Shown here piece by piece: positions 22,660-35,930 of a stretch of 64,000 bases of DNA. Source of the stretch: Drosophila pseudoobscura (Eukaryota > Arthropoda > Insecta > Diptera > Drosophilidae); the NCBI RefSeq assembly GCF_009870125.1, contig NC_046680.1:14899501-14963500 (forward strand), in the 5' to 3' direction. Below the pieces are notes generated by a model. The model was given only the letters and a program-made list of their open reading frames with translations, was not told where the DNA came from and did no database searches. A program made the translations under genes and the position numbers. Position 1 is the stretch's first letter, and each line of letters opens with the position of its first letter.

Positions 22660-23526
22660 GAAAATATGAAAAAATTTAAAAACAAAATTAAAAGGAATTT
22701 AAAAAAACCAGCGACCTTCTGCTGATTTCTGTTCGCCTGGTATCCCAGATCTGAAAATCGAAAAATTTCGACTTCCCCAAAATGGAAAGTAGTTGTTGTT
22801 GTAATAACAGGATGTTGTTGTTGTAATTTATTGTTTATGGCATAAATCCGCCATTTCTTGTCCGATCGGGACATGCGATAGCTTCCTGTGATCGAAATAG
22901 CTTTCATGATCTAATGCATTCCTTATCAAGGACCAAGGATCAAGGATATCATCCCCAGACATATATATCTTTTTTTCTACCTTACTTGTGGCACAATTGA
23001 AGCGTTCCATGGCCCACCGTGATCAGAAAAGTCTCCTTGATCCTTCGGTAAGGACTCCAACAACCCCAACCATACATATTTAGTTTTCTCGGCTATTTGT
23101 GGGCCGATCTGGGCGTGCGAAGGCTTCCTGTGATAAAAAAGGTCCCTGATTTGATGGAGTCCTTATAAAGGATCAAGGACATTTTCCCCAATAAAAAATA
23201 TTTAATTTTCTCCGATATTTGTGGGCGTGCCACGCCCTTTTTCAATCGGGATAGTTTCTCCGAAACAGGATACAGCAAGGATTATTTTTCAATAGCTTTA
23301 TTCATCATAACTTAGCCTAGGATAAATAAATAAACAAGTAGAAAACATTTCTATCTACTATCTAAGTATATGGACTATCTAATATATATCCTTAAACCTA
23401 ACAAAAACGAGATCTATCTAGAGTCTAGCCCGCGTAGCTCCTCTTTTGGTTGCCGTAGTCAAAGTCCTTGTTGTCGATGTCCCAATCGAGGGATGACGAT
23501 ATCTTGTTGGGCTCGGATCTTGCAAG
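22660..23526 (-). repeat. Right arm of near-perfect palindrome
   Basis: About 867 bp, the inverse of 21813-22618. Homology ends sharply at CTTGCAAG (23519-23526), inside the coding exon of the minus-strand gene. Outside this point the two flanks are still alignable, but only at perhaps 70-75%. Confidence 0.9.
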
Positions 23527-24085
23527 GGTTGCGCTTCTATCCTGCTGTGATACGATTCTGCCTGGCTGGGATAAGACTCGGTCTGTCTCGAATTCGACTC
23601 GGTAATGCTTGGGTAAGACCAGTTTGTCGACTCAGCGACATAGCAGTGGCATCATGCCTATGGCCCGCTGCAGGACAGTCTAGCTGACACAGTCCAGCCA
23701 GGAGTCATCCCTTGGACCTCCCGAGAGGACGACGTGGAATCCACCGCGGTGGAGGTACCGACGGCGGAGACCGGAGGAAGCGACCTGCTAAAATGAAAGA
23801 ACGAGTTAAATAAAGTATATGAATAAATAATAACTTAACTTACCTGGCGGGGTAAGAGAAGAGGATCGCTGCATAGCAGGTTGTTGCCGGAGGGCGTATC
23901 GCCCTTAGGGCTGGAGGGAAGGCGATCGTGGATGCAGTATCGATTCGATCGGCGTTCAGCTTCCGCCGCAGATTCCTTCGCAGATTCCTTCCTTCCGCCC
24001 TTGGCCTTCGGAAACGTAGAAGATATACAAAATTGATGTATATAATTTGATGTTTTCGAATCGCAACAAAGTCCACAAAATTCAT
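23425..24085 (-). CDS. Unrecognised protein gene, right copy (exons partly resolved)
   Basis: Exon A, 24085-23844, is bounded by TTATTTAG and CGCCAG|GTAAGT. It gives 80 codons in one frame (starts EFCGLCCDSKTSNYIHQF, ends SGNNLLCSDPLLLPRQ). After a 56-bp intron the same frame resumes at 23787. The last stretch, 23631-23425, encodes 68 residues (VDKLVLPKHYRVEFETDRV..., ending KRSYAG), with a poly(A) signal at 23302-23297. Between 23787 and 23632 the frame meets two stops (TAG then TGA), so either a further intron removes that part or the copy is damaged. The acidic, Ser/Arg-rich composition matches no family I know. Upstream exons are needed, because exon A begins in phase 1. Confidence 0.45.
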
Positions 24086-27000
24086 CTAAATAATTTTGTT
24101 TTTTACATGCATTTATATGAATTTATTATGGAATCTACTCTTAAACGGCCACATATCTTAGGTAAATCCGCAGTTTTACATTGCCGATAAAAGAAATCGT
24201 TTGCGACATGTTTTGTGTATGACTGATACACCTATAGACTGTATGGTTAGGTGCTTGGCCAATATACGCTTGATACTTTACTTTAACTCTTTATTCATTT
24301 TCGTTTAGAAGTGTTTTTGAGCGCGCGTAGTTGAAGCTGAAGATGCCAGACCATCGTATCGGAGTCGCAGGTATTGCCACACCAGCGAACTACTCGTAAT
24401 TGCAGTGTTGCTGAGGGGCTGCGATCCGGACATACATAATTAAACTAAGTGGCAGCCTCTGGCCATCGCGAACCAAGCGATTCAGATATAGGTGGCGCCA
24501 AAAGTAAATTTAATACACAGGAGTCGCCACATTTCCCGCCGATTCATTTCAAATTTGAATATTTCGTTCTTTGAAAATATAGATTATTAAATGGGAAAAT
24601 ATTAAATAATCTTGCGCTTTCTTTCATTATTAATACTATTAGTGCTGCCAGTTCCACTGTTGACCCACCCAATGGTAATACAAACAGAATGCGAGCATGG
24701 AAATTGAATGGGACCGCGCGGACACCCATCGGGGATTGGGTGTGTCCTGTCGCCGCAGCGAAGCGAAAAGTTCAACAGGCTGCTCCACTAAATCAACAAA
24801 AACAAAACCGCAGAGTACCGATAAGCGCCGCACAACCAAGGGGGGGTTAGAGAATAGGGCAGGGGTGGCTGGAGGGTTCAGACAGGAAGCCAAGTGACCC
24901 GCATAGGACCGACGCTGGGGACACACCAGCAAAACAAACAAATGGCTCACATTAAAATGAACGGCAACGGAAATATTAGCGAAAATGTTGAAAATTTGTG
25001 TACAGCAGAAGCAGAGAGCAGCAACACGGACCCGGACACGGAGACCCAAACCCGGACCCAGATCCGGATACAGCGTGGAGTGGGTAGAGGGGTCGGAGTT
25101 GGAACCCCGGGGACACTTAACAGGCTTCGTCGCTGGCGTCGTTTGTTGCTATTTGGCCAGGCCAAACAAACGGAGATGGGGCGACTGGATGTGGGGTAGA
25201 ATGTGGAATGGGAAATGGGAGATGGGGACTGGGGACTGGGGAGCAGCCAGTCCTGCCCAGTGGTTGCAGTCCTAAAATGGATATGGGTTGACAACTGGCA
25301 GTTGTAGCCATCCTTGTCGGTCCGCCTCCTCTAGTCTCCGGGCGAATGCACGTTGGACATGCAAGGAAAGGCAGCCGCTGCGAATAGGGGCGGTTCCTCT
25401 GTGGTGTAGCCTTCTCTAACTGAAAAACTGTGTTCGAAATTAGCTTTCTCGAGAGCAGGGGAAACTATGTCACCGTTTTGGCCCCTGGACTAAATTGGCC
25501 GCGGGGAGTACGGGCAGCTAGCCTGCTCGGATCGTTTAAATACAACGATTGGCGCTGCTGCTGTTGTCATGCAACTCGAGCGAGGCCCGTAGCGTAGTCA
25601 TGTCATGGGCAAATCGACATTCAAAGCTTTATCAATCGCAATAACAGATATAATCTGCCTATTAAGCTAGTTATGCTTATGCCCCGGCATGCCAGAACCT
25701 GTCTGCTGTGAAACTCTGGCACGTATACGGATAGGGGACAGGGGAGAAGAAAGACCCTTTGTACTTTGTGCAATTCAGATGGGAATTCCTTGTGACTGCA
25801 TGTAAATCGTTATCAAGTTCGTTACTTGCTGATTATATAACTAATTTCCTTGACAATGGGGCAACAGAATTGTCTCAATTTCAAGAGGCTACCGTCTTTG
25901 GAGACAATAGAGATAATGTGTAAATAAACCCATTGAAATTATATGGATTTCGGAGCCTTTCAGCAAGGGTTTCTGTTCGATATTTCGTATGTTTCTTTCA
26001 GTTTTCTGGTGATTCCATTCGTGAATGCTCGTGCCACATTTCTGTCTGGGGGCTGTGTTGTTTTCCTACCCATAAACCTACTTTAAGGTCCACAAACCAG
26101 AATCAACTTAAAAAACAGTTCGCTGCCTTTTGTGTGCGCCATCAATTCTTTTATTTCAATTCATTCAAGTATTCTTTGTTCCCAAAATCTTTTAATAGTT
26201 TCCTTACCACAAAAGTGGAATGGCACGCAAAGGCCATACAGAATACACACGGAAAAATTAGTAACAGAATTAAACAAATACTAAATATTTAAAGCACAAC
26301 AACCACACACGCATAAATGGAAATTGTGGGGAAATAATAAATGCCCACCAGAAAACTCACATAAATCAGCTGACAAATGACAAATTGTTGTTGTTTTGTG
26401 TTTTTTATTTTGTGGTGACAAGTTTTTCTCAAGGGGAAATGGAAATGGAATTGCGAAATGTTTTATAAGAAATTCTCAAGAGTTTCCTCTGCAGAATTCA
26501 CTTGATTGGAACTGAAGAACTATGTAAAATACCCCTTCAGAACAGCCCAATGAGCCTTCTTGACCTGAGATTCCACACTCCACCAGGCTGCTGTTGGCCC
26601 CTCTGTGTGCTGTGGAGTCAAATAAAAAACGGACCAAGCTCACTTCACAGCTGTTCTCCATGTGATTGATGGATCCGCGCTGCCTCACCTCATTCGAGAG
26701 GGGAATAGGATCGATCCCAGTCCATGCTACCTAATGTATGTATATCCGCAATGGCCTCCAAGGAAAGACTTTTTTGGTGCTGCCACTGCTGCGGATGATG
26801 ATGTTGCTGTTGCTGTTTATGTTTGTCTGATCTGCGATGGTTTCTATTTTTGAAACAACAAACAAATTATGAGAATGAGAGTGAAAATGGGCGACACGAA
26901 CGGGGGCCCGAGAGCACACGTTTCCCATAGGCAGGGCCATATATCGTGGCATCTCTATAGAGATTGCTTAAGTATTTTGTGATTTTTCTTAATCATCATA

Positions 27001-27666
27001 AATTTGAGTTAGTTTCAGCCCCAAACAGGGCCAGAAAGATACCAGAACGAGAGACAGTGAGACAGAGAGAACTTTTGGCAGTTGGACAAGAACTTTCACG
27101 TCGACGGAAACATCAATAAATTAGAAATGTTTAACTCAACATTGGTTGGTGGGTGGTGGTGTGTGGTGGTGACGCTGGCGATGATCAGCAGCAGGGGTGA
27201 AGGTGGGTGGGAGCATAGCGGGGGCCACAACTTATTGTCTGCGCGTTGTGCTGCCGCTTGGGCGGAGGAATTTCTGGGTATCTCACTGCGTTGCCGGTTG
27301 CCATAATTCGAGGCATTTAATGGCCGCCTTCTGGCCCAGCGCCCCCTTCCAGCTGCCCTGAGGTGTGTGGAGGCTGAGAGGACAGATCAGAGGGGGTGGG
27401 CCAAAGTCTGGGCAGAGGGATGAATTCGCGATTGACTCACGGATGCTGCGCAGAGAAAAGAACCCCCGCCAAGGGGTTGCTAAATTACAGAGGAACGTCA
27501 CAAAATGGAGTCCCGTAAAGTGGCCATTTTTCGGAGAAACCAGAAACGAATACAACGGAAACAGGACATTGGCTTGAACATGTGGGCCAACTTCTAGGCA
27601 TTACTTTCGCATTCGGCGAACTCTGGCGAGTGACAAATGAACAACGTCATCGCTCCCAGACGCCCA

Positions 27667-27689
27667 CCCCCCCCCCCCCCCCCCCCCCC
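27667..27689. repeat. Poly-C/poly-G run (23 bp)
   Basis: Uninterrupted run of C, ~140 bp upstream of an (ACC)n tract. Confidence 0.9.
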
Positions 27690-27826
27690 AAACAACGCCC
27701 TTTCCCTGTCCCTGTCCCGCGAGTGGGACCCGCACCCGCTGCCAATTAACGTAATTAAATGATGCGTAGGGAGTCGGAGTCGAGCAACCAGCAACCAGCA
27801 CTTGTAGTACTCTGCAGGGCCCACAA

Positions 27827-27867
27827 CACCACCACCACCACCACCACCACCACCACCACCACCACCG
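27827..27867. repeat. (ACC)n microsatellite
   Basis: About 13 uninterrupted ACC units. Confidence 0.9.
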
Positions 27868-30086
27868 CACCCATGTCCATGTCCGTGTCCGTGTCCATGT
27901 CCTGTGGCACTGTACTGTGTATCTTATCCTTCTGGTTAATTAATTCGGGACATGGAATTACACTGGAGTACTCCTGCACTCGCCTGCACATGTGCGAGCT
28001 CCACTTAATGCTTCAATTGGGAGTTGACAGTCCTGCGGCCACAGCAGTCCGTGGCCGCCGTCACGATGATAATTGGAACCCAGCCAAAGTCAGCGGGCCA
28101 GGCCGGGCAGAAGCCCCACAGTCCCACACGTTTTTGGGAAAGCCACAGAAGGTTCCAAAAGAATATGGAAACCCGATATGTCATCCACCAGAGGACAGAC
28201 CTGTCATCGACTAAACAAAGGCAGCGATTTCTTCAGGCTCTCCCCTTAATTTCCCCAAGGATTCCGGTGCACCCTCTCGCACCCTGCAGGGGGACTTTTC
28301 ACGTTTGACCCCAATTTCACTTTCATTTGGCACGCCCGCACGTAAAACACCGAAATTATGCTAATCATGGCACTTGGCATCATCTCTCCCGGTCTGCGGT
28401 CTCCCGGCAGCCATTCGAGCGGCGGTAAGTCCCTCTTAATGACCGTTATTTGTTAGTTTTGCTCCTTGTGCAGTTCCCTCTCTCTCTCTCTCTTTGTTGC
28501 TCTGCTGTTAATTAAACTAATTACAACATTTAACAGCTGAAGGACTTGGGAATGTAAGCCAAACTCTGGATACTCGTACATAAGTATGATGGAAGATGGG
28601 ATTTACATTTTGATAACTGACTTCTCTTCCGGTGTAGACTGTACATCAAACAGCATTGCCAGACACAATTCCGCTTTCTGCTGGCACCGTTTCCTGTATT
28701 CATTTGGGGCATAGCAAATATTAAACCGAAAATGTGTAATCAATTATGGATCTACGCCAGTCTAGAGAGGGATTAGCATAAGTAAATATCGGGGAGCGCC
28801 AATCTGGGCTCCAACATCTGCAAATTCCATGCTGGCACAGGCACAGGGTCAACAACTTCATTCAAGGCTACGCCACCACACACTTCTTTGTTGGTCCTGG
28901 TCCTTCCAGGACGAGGAGGAGGAGGAGGAGAAGGGGCAGGAGGCTCCCCCAAATATGCAAAACAAAACGCGCGACAAACGAAATAAATTCAAATGCGTTT
29001 TCGGTGGATCGTAAATGTATGCCAGCACCAAAATTAATTACAGGCAATAACGTAATTCCAGCCAAGGGCTGGCTGTGCTTTTTGTGGCCGAGAGGCCAGG
29101 ACCAGACCATGGGCAGGGAGGGAGGGCTGGTGCAAAGACACAATGTATTGCCAAAATGGAGGAAACAATGAATGCGACGCGGCAAACAGAAAAATACTCG
29201 TAAATGCGACATACTTTTGGGCGCTACGGCGGGCAGGCAAAACAATTGCGTGTATCTGGGCGATTAACATGATATGCGGAAATTTTTCTGTATTGCAACA
29301 ACACAAACAAATGCAAATACACGTAAATGTGGGCACCCAGTGCCCCCTTCCCCACCCACTGGGGCCCTGCGCAGGCGCCAGAGCCGCCAGAGCCGCCACA
29401 TACCCGCAGCGGCGCCTGTCCGAGCACTCGTCATCGTTTTTACTTTTTGCGAATAAAAAAATTATATTGCTGGCCCAACTGCTGCCTGTGGGGTTGTGGT
29501 CGTGGGTCCTGGGTCCTTGGGCCCTTGGCGCTGTGAGAGCGAGAGACTTCGTGCCCGGACATGTGGCAGCCTGACATTCAGTTGCCGCCGGTCCGTCCAC
29601 CTGGCTGCCAGTAGCCAGCCTGAGCTGAACTAAAGTGAATAAAACTTTGCGGAAACACCGGAGAATCGAAGCCATCCGCTTGAATTGGGAACACCTAAGG
29701 GGGAGGAGACTAGTTTCAGTCGGAAATCACTTAGATTCGAGCCAAATCTCTCCATAAATACGCTGACAAATTCACAGCAAATTGCTGCCAAATTATGCCA
29801 ACAGCAAGCACGGATGCTCGGTAGCATTTTTCAAGAGATCATTCCAACAAACAATGTGCAAAGCCCCCTCCCCCCCCCCCAACAATGTGACAAGGCGATC
29901 CAACTCACTTGCAAATAAACGAAAATAAACCAGAAACAACAAAGTATTCGGTGCTCAAAAGAAACAAATACCAAAGCCTAATCTCCGCTAATAAATTGTC
30001 AACAAAAATAATTTCGAAAAAGTCCAACAACAAAAAAACATTTTAAATAGAAACAACTTACGGAGAACGAACACATTCGGTCGGAG

Positions 30087-30482
30087 ATGGGGATGGAAAA
30101 GTCTCTTGAAGTGCATATATCTAAATGGCTGTGCTGTGCCGCTTCCTGCTACGAGGTGCCGCAGAATTCCAGCTACCAATGGGGTGTGGGGAGGTGAGTA
30201 AGTTTTCTAATAGACATAAATTTGACATTTTCTTGTTTCACTTTTAATTTCCCTCAACTATTAAAGCCTCCGCGTGGGCGTTGTGCGTGGCGCGGCGTGG
30301 CGTGGGGTTTCTCTTGTTGCATTTTTAGATACTCTGCCTCGGAGTACAACGATTTAGAACAGAAGGTTGAGGCGCCCAAAAAGGAGATCCCTAAAGCTTA
30401 TAGGACATCACAGAGCACAGTTATTAAGGCTATAGGCTATATGAACCACTCGCTTCGCTCCTCAATTATCCTTAATCCTTAA
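30087..30482 (+). CDS. Candidate two-exon micro-gene (86 aa)
   Basis: Exon 1 (30087-30193) and exon 2 (30329-30482) are joined by a 135-bp intron with a near-ideal donor (GGGGAG|GTGAGTAAG) and acceptor (TGCATTTTTAG), and the frame is kept. A second in-frame ATG lies at 30093. Exon 1 contains WLCCAASCYEVPQNSSYQW; exon 2 continues RYSASEYNDLEQKVEAPKKE and ends SSIILNP. There is no signal peptide, transmembrane segment or domain I recognise. The short Cys cluster and charged middle are unusual. Frame, splice signals and amino-acid composition support it, but the gene is isolated in a non-coding block and could be a chance combination. Confidence 0.45.
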
Positions 30483-33400
30483 TTTCCATAATTCTGTTAG
30501 GGTATTCAAGTCTTCGGACACAGCCAGGCGCTCCTTCCCCGCTTGTTTCCATTTCATAAATACCGAAAACATTTATTATCAAGTCCCAAAAGTTTAATGT
30601 CTGCGCGTATTTTTAGCCCAGTTAAGACACACACTAACGTGGCAGGGAAACGAACTGTTTGTGGTCGGTACAACATGCGACCAGGTGAGGCAGAGGCGGC
30701 AGAGGAGTGGGCATCAAGCATTTGATGGCTTTCATCAAAGAATTGTGCAATTTTATGAATCGTATAAAATTAATTACTTTCGGGGAGAAATAAATAAATT
30801 TATCATACGAGCCAGTGTCCCCAGTGTCCCCTTCCCTCTGTATATCTCTATCGAATCTATATTTATCGGCGGCTGAGTTGGTCCATGACTAAATCAAACG
30901 CATATCGCAGAGACATAATCTCATTAGCCTTATCTCAGTGGCATCCACGTATCCACAGCCCTGCCTGCCCCGAGCTCCGAACTCCGAGCTCCGAGGCCCA
31001 ACAGCTGTTGAGAAACAGAAACTCCAACGAAATCGAACCGGATTGGTATCAGTATCGAAGTCAGGTGCTTGTCCTTCTGTCTGTCGTCCAAGAATGCATG
31101 AACACACAAAATATTTTTACATAAAAGGCAAATCAAGAGCTATAATCAAATAAAATAAAACAGAAATCAAAAAAATACCAACAACAACAACAGCTGAAAA
31201 ATAAGAAAACCGAAATCCCAATCCAAATACAAAATAGAAGTCGAAAGAGAAGGAGAAGGCGAAGGAGAAACACTAATGTCAATAAATTAAGTCAACAAAA
31301 GTGACCAACGAAAGCGGTCCGCTATATAAATGATATAAAACTATCGGAGGGTGCCAGGAAGGGAGTGAGTGGGGGGAGAGGGTAGGGATTTGGAAATCCA
31401 GCCGATCTCAAAATCAGAACGGGTTTTGTCCCTCTCTCTCGCTTTCGATATTCTTCTGCTAACAGGCACAGAGACAATGAAAATTAAACCTCAATTTGGA
31501 TTCAAACGGTTCGAATTCAGATTTTGTGCCCAATGTATCTGGCATCTGTATCTGTATCTGTATCTGTGTGTCGTTGTGTCGCTGTGTTTGTTGCTTTTGG
31601 CTTTGTTCGGGGTCTCTTTCATTTAAATTTGTGGTCGGCGGCACCTGGATTTCACCTGTATCAAACGTTTTTGTCTTTCCTTAATTTATTCTAATTGACT
31701 CTCGGCCCGAACAGATCTCGAATGAAGCTGAAGCTGAGGCTGAAGCAAAAGCAGCTGCTGCACCGCCACTCGCTCTGGCAGGCCGCGGCTCGATTGCCAA
31801 TTTGTCATATACCAAATGCAAGTGTTTCGAACCACCACAGATATTTGACTATTTTAAATATAGTTTGGCGGAAAACCTGATCCAAATTTAACAGATTTCT
31901 GTTGGCCAAACCCCGGCCCCGGTGACCAAGATTGAAAGTAAAACTCGGATGGAAACAAATGATCCTGTTTCTGGCAGAACAATATACATGACTTTTCGTG
32001 ATTATAGTGCCGTTCTCTGTCTTTTCGATTGATTAATTATTCTGCTCATAATTCCCGAGGAATAAATTCCAAATTACTTGCGACGACAACGACTTAGGTT
32101 CCAATTTAAATAGCGGACTGTACGCGCAGGTATGGAGAGTATTTTAATTGATGTTAAGTCAAATTTATGGTCATTTTTGTTTGCTCTTTGCTGATGGCTT
32201 GTTGGGTACTATATTTATTTATGGACTGTGTGGCGGAGCACGCGCTGCAACTGAGTTAAAAGAGGGGGGAAATAACAGACCCACCCAGTATCACTCTTAC
32301 TCTCCCCCTCTACAGTCTCTCTTTCTAACCTTTTTTGTGGTTTTGTTAGAGTTAAAAGTTATGTGTCTATGCTGAATAAATTATTATGACTTTCACGCCC
32401 CAAGGCCCCCGCGGAGGGGGGCAGGAGGCGTGAGCATTTACAACGTCACACACAAATGATTAATAACTTGCACGGTCATAATTCTTTTACCTCATGGCCG
32501 CACAAAAGACCCGCAGATACTCGGACACACACAGATACTCGCATATCGGCCCCGAAAAGGCGGCCAGCTATTCAATATTTTCATTATTCTCCTGAGTGCA
32601 AGCCAGAAGCCAATGAACCGCAGAGGAGAGGCGTCGTCGTCGTTGTTGTCGACAACTGGTTGACAGCTGCAGTTATAGTTAGCAGCTACATCTATAGATA
32701 CAGCTACAGATACAGATACAGATACAGATACATGTGTATCTATAACTGTCAATTGCTGTTCTGTATCTCCAACCAGCCATGGGTCTCTCACTCATATCTG
32801 TCTGCCGCATTGTGAAAGTGAAACCCCACAAGTGCCCCACCTCAGACTCCCCCCAACCCTCGGGTAGAAGCATAGTTAATACGAGTCGGGGGACATAATT
32901 GAGTTAGCCAAATGCCGCACAGTTTTCGAAAGTTGAAGCCGGAGCGAGCCGCGAGCTCTATCAATACACATAATGACGATCCCATTAAAGCATTAACTAT
33001 TCATTTCATATTCCAATTGGATCATATGACAATTTGTGACAAGCGACTTAATCAATACAGACAATTAGCCCCACAACAAACACTGCCTCGGACACGGACA
33101 GGGGAGACGGTGGGGCACTTTCTTCTTCGCCTGCCTCTCGTGGGCCCAATCCCTCGGACCGCAACCAATCCAATTGGAAATGGAGCTCAGGTTATGCTCC
33201 CAGCCGAATACCGAATGCAATGCAATTCAATTCGGTTTCGGTATAGTTTTATTGCCGGAGCTCCCTGTAATTGGATGTCTAGCGCTGCAGCCCTGCATAC
33301 ACAATTTTGCCTAAAATGCAATTGGGGCTCCATTTCTTTTATGGCAATGCAATTGCATTGAATTGAATCTTAATTATTGGCCACTAGAATAGCAGAGCCC

Positions 33401-35930
33401 CATAGGCCAGAGAGCAGGCAAGCGGTAAAAATAACACTATAAAACCCAGCCCCAGCCCCAACCAGCAGCAACCTGGCCAACGACAGTGACTCGCTTAGAA
33501 TTGATTACAAATTCCATTCATTTACCATAAATACAGTAGTGTGGCGGGGGGGGAGGATCAGTAGTTGGGGAAGGGTGTCCGTGTCGCCTCTTTTTCGTAT
33601 GTAAAACGCGTAGATTTGTATTCAGAAACTGACCAAGGGGCCTGCATACGCAATTTATAACGAGGCGAGGTGGGGAGCATGGAGTGGAATGGAAATGGGT
33701 CTTGTCTTCGTCTCCGTCTGCGTCTCCCTACCCCCGCGATCACCCAGACTAGTGGCCCTTCCTCTATCGCTACAGAACCCAAATACCCAAAAATGGAACA
33801 ATCAGGCCAAGGGTCTGGTCAAGGGTCTCGGTCTCATACACCTCTTCCTCCGCCCTGCTCAATCCGGATGGAACCAAAGTCCCTGCTACCCAGGAACTCC
33901 ATTATTTGCTGAACTTCCTGCCAATCGATCACGAAACACTATTCAAAACCCATATGCCCTTCCATCTCTAAGGTAGAGAGCACTCTGATTCAGTATTCAG
34001 AGTTTTGAAATGTATTTTAAAGCGCACTCGTCACCAAATAATTGATATGCCAACAGAGAGAGAGGGAGAGAGAGATTCGAATAGAGTGAGAGGCATGGGG
34101 AATAGTTCAATGAAATGTTAAATGATTTCGCACTGGGATCAGTGCATTAAGGCCTGTCGTTGCATCGCATTAGGCAAACGGCGAGTGCGAGTGCGAGTGC
34201 AAAGGTGCTCTGCCAATGACTCGGCCTGGAGGGAACCCACCCGTTCGATTGGATGTCGCATGTATTTCCGTTCTCGGAACGGGAATGTTATTCGGCCAAA
34301 AGCCCAACAGAACAGAACTGAACAGAACAGAAAAAGAAACCAAGAAACATTTTTGTTCATTTGCCAAGGCAGAGCCAAGAGAGCGCGCCGAAGGACGGTT
34401 GGAAAGGAAGACAAGACCCTCGCGACACCGAAAGTCGTTGGAGACGAGTCACATTTCAGAATTGACACTTCAGACGTGGCGCTGCCAAGTTTTCCCTTTG
34501 GTCTAGGGTATGGGGTATGTCGGCTATGCCAACTGCATAGATACTGAAATTTCCTCTAAATTTCTCCCTCCACATCCACTGCGCCACTCTCTTCGATTCT
34601 TTGGCTTCGTTGCCGCCTTTTGCCGCAACCGAAAAAGACCAAAAGCAAAACAATTAACGCGCAGATAACGCGGCATAAGAGCCATTTGCTGGTGTCTGTC
34701 CCCATCGAACTACTTAAATGCTTTAGTTTTCATTTCATCTGCTTCTCGGCCAGAGACAAATCACAGCACACGCACACGCAGACGCAGACGCAGAAGCAGG
34801 AGCAGAGGTGGAGGAAGATGGTGGCACAATGGGAGCCCCAAAGGGGGCTGGGGAGGGGCAGGCAGCCAGTTCAATGACCAACTCTTGGGTCGCTTTCAGC
34901 TTTCATCAATGGTTGCGCTACATTGGCCACAAGGCAGTGGCAGTGGCAGCGGCCGCGGCTGCGACGACAGCGACAGCGACAGTGGCGTTGAGGCGACGCT
35001 CTGATAGATACAGATACATGCTCATCAGCTTCAGCTTCACATTCAGCTGCTTGACGTTTTTCTATGGCTTGCCATGAGAGGAAGATGAGGAGGACCAGCA
35101 GCAGCAGCAGCAGGAGGAGGGGGAGGAGGAGGAGGAGGAGCAGCGGTCGCAGGAGAATAAATGTCACACGCAGTCGCCACATTTAGTTCAATTGCATTAC
35201 AAAAGGCAGCAGAAGCAGCACAGACACAGATACAGATACAGATACATACGTTTATAAAAAGATACAAGACCAAATCAAACTAAAGCAAACCAAAGCAAAC
35301 TAAAGAAAATCACTGAAAACAGCGCTGACTGGCAGCGGACTAAGTACTCAACGGACACGGCAGCAGCGGCAGCAGCAACAGCCCCACAAACAATTTCAAC
35401 AGTTGACATTCTATTGAAAAGGAATTTCGGAAATTGTAACGCTGAAATGTATCTGCTGCCTCCCTATCCCATCTCGCATCTCCCATCTCCCATCTCGGAT
35501 CTCGCATATTTGCAAACGTAGCCAAGGCGTCTTCCCGTACAACAGCAGAGCAAATACCTTTCGGCTTGAATCACTCACTTGCCCCGACTTGTATCTGTAT
35601 CTCGCCAATGCCTATTCTGAGATACTTGTCCCCTGTCTCTATACTTGGACCGCCTTCTGTCGCCTGCCGGTGACTCATGGGCCTCCGATCGCTGAATCTT
35701 CCGCATTTCATCGATAAGCAGCTTTAAGCACAACTCAAACCAACTCCGATGGGATCCTCAAGCGGCAACCGTAGGACAAACAACCCTCACAGGCAGACGG
35801 AAGCCTGATGTGATTATGTTGGATTATCGTATCAGACTTATAAATTTATTGGCTTTGTCCTATGGCTGGTTCAATAGTGATCCCATTCCGGTTGCGACGA
35901 TCAGATCTGGCGGACCTTGGAAATGCGGAT
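30483..35930. other. Non-coding block with microsatellites
   Basis: No gene seen. It includes CTGTAT/GATACA repeats (31543-31567, 32698-32731, 35227-35246), GAGGAG-rich sequence at 35080-35142 and AG-rich stretches near 34060. Many frames are open only because of these low-complexity tracts. Confidence 0.5.

Larger units (their letters stand above)
24086..30086. other. Gene-poor block with simple repeats
   Basis: Six kilobases without a gene I can support. Visible elements are a run of 23 C at 27667-27689, an (ACC)n tract at 27827-27867 and scattered purine-rich segments. A 61-codon minus-strand ATG frame at 26658-26476 (starts MENSCEVSLVRF) is the best isolated ORF but has no splice context. 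The block may hold upstream exons of the minus-strand gene at 24 kb or regulatory DNA. Confidence 0.4.

Noticed and set aside
26476-26658. 61-codon minus-strand ATG frame
   Set aside because: No promoter, splice site or family signal. Kept only as a note.
27601-27870. Frames rich in Trp or Gly (poly-W and poly-G)
   Set aside because: They are translations of the (ACC)n and poly-C tracts.
29034-29675. 213-codon minus-strand open frame and antisense frames
   Set aside because: The opposite strand is open over the same stretch, there is no splice context, and composition follows local base content.
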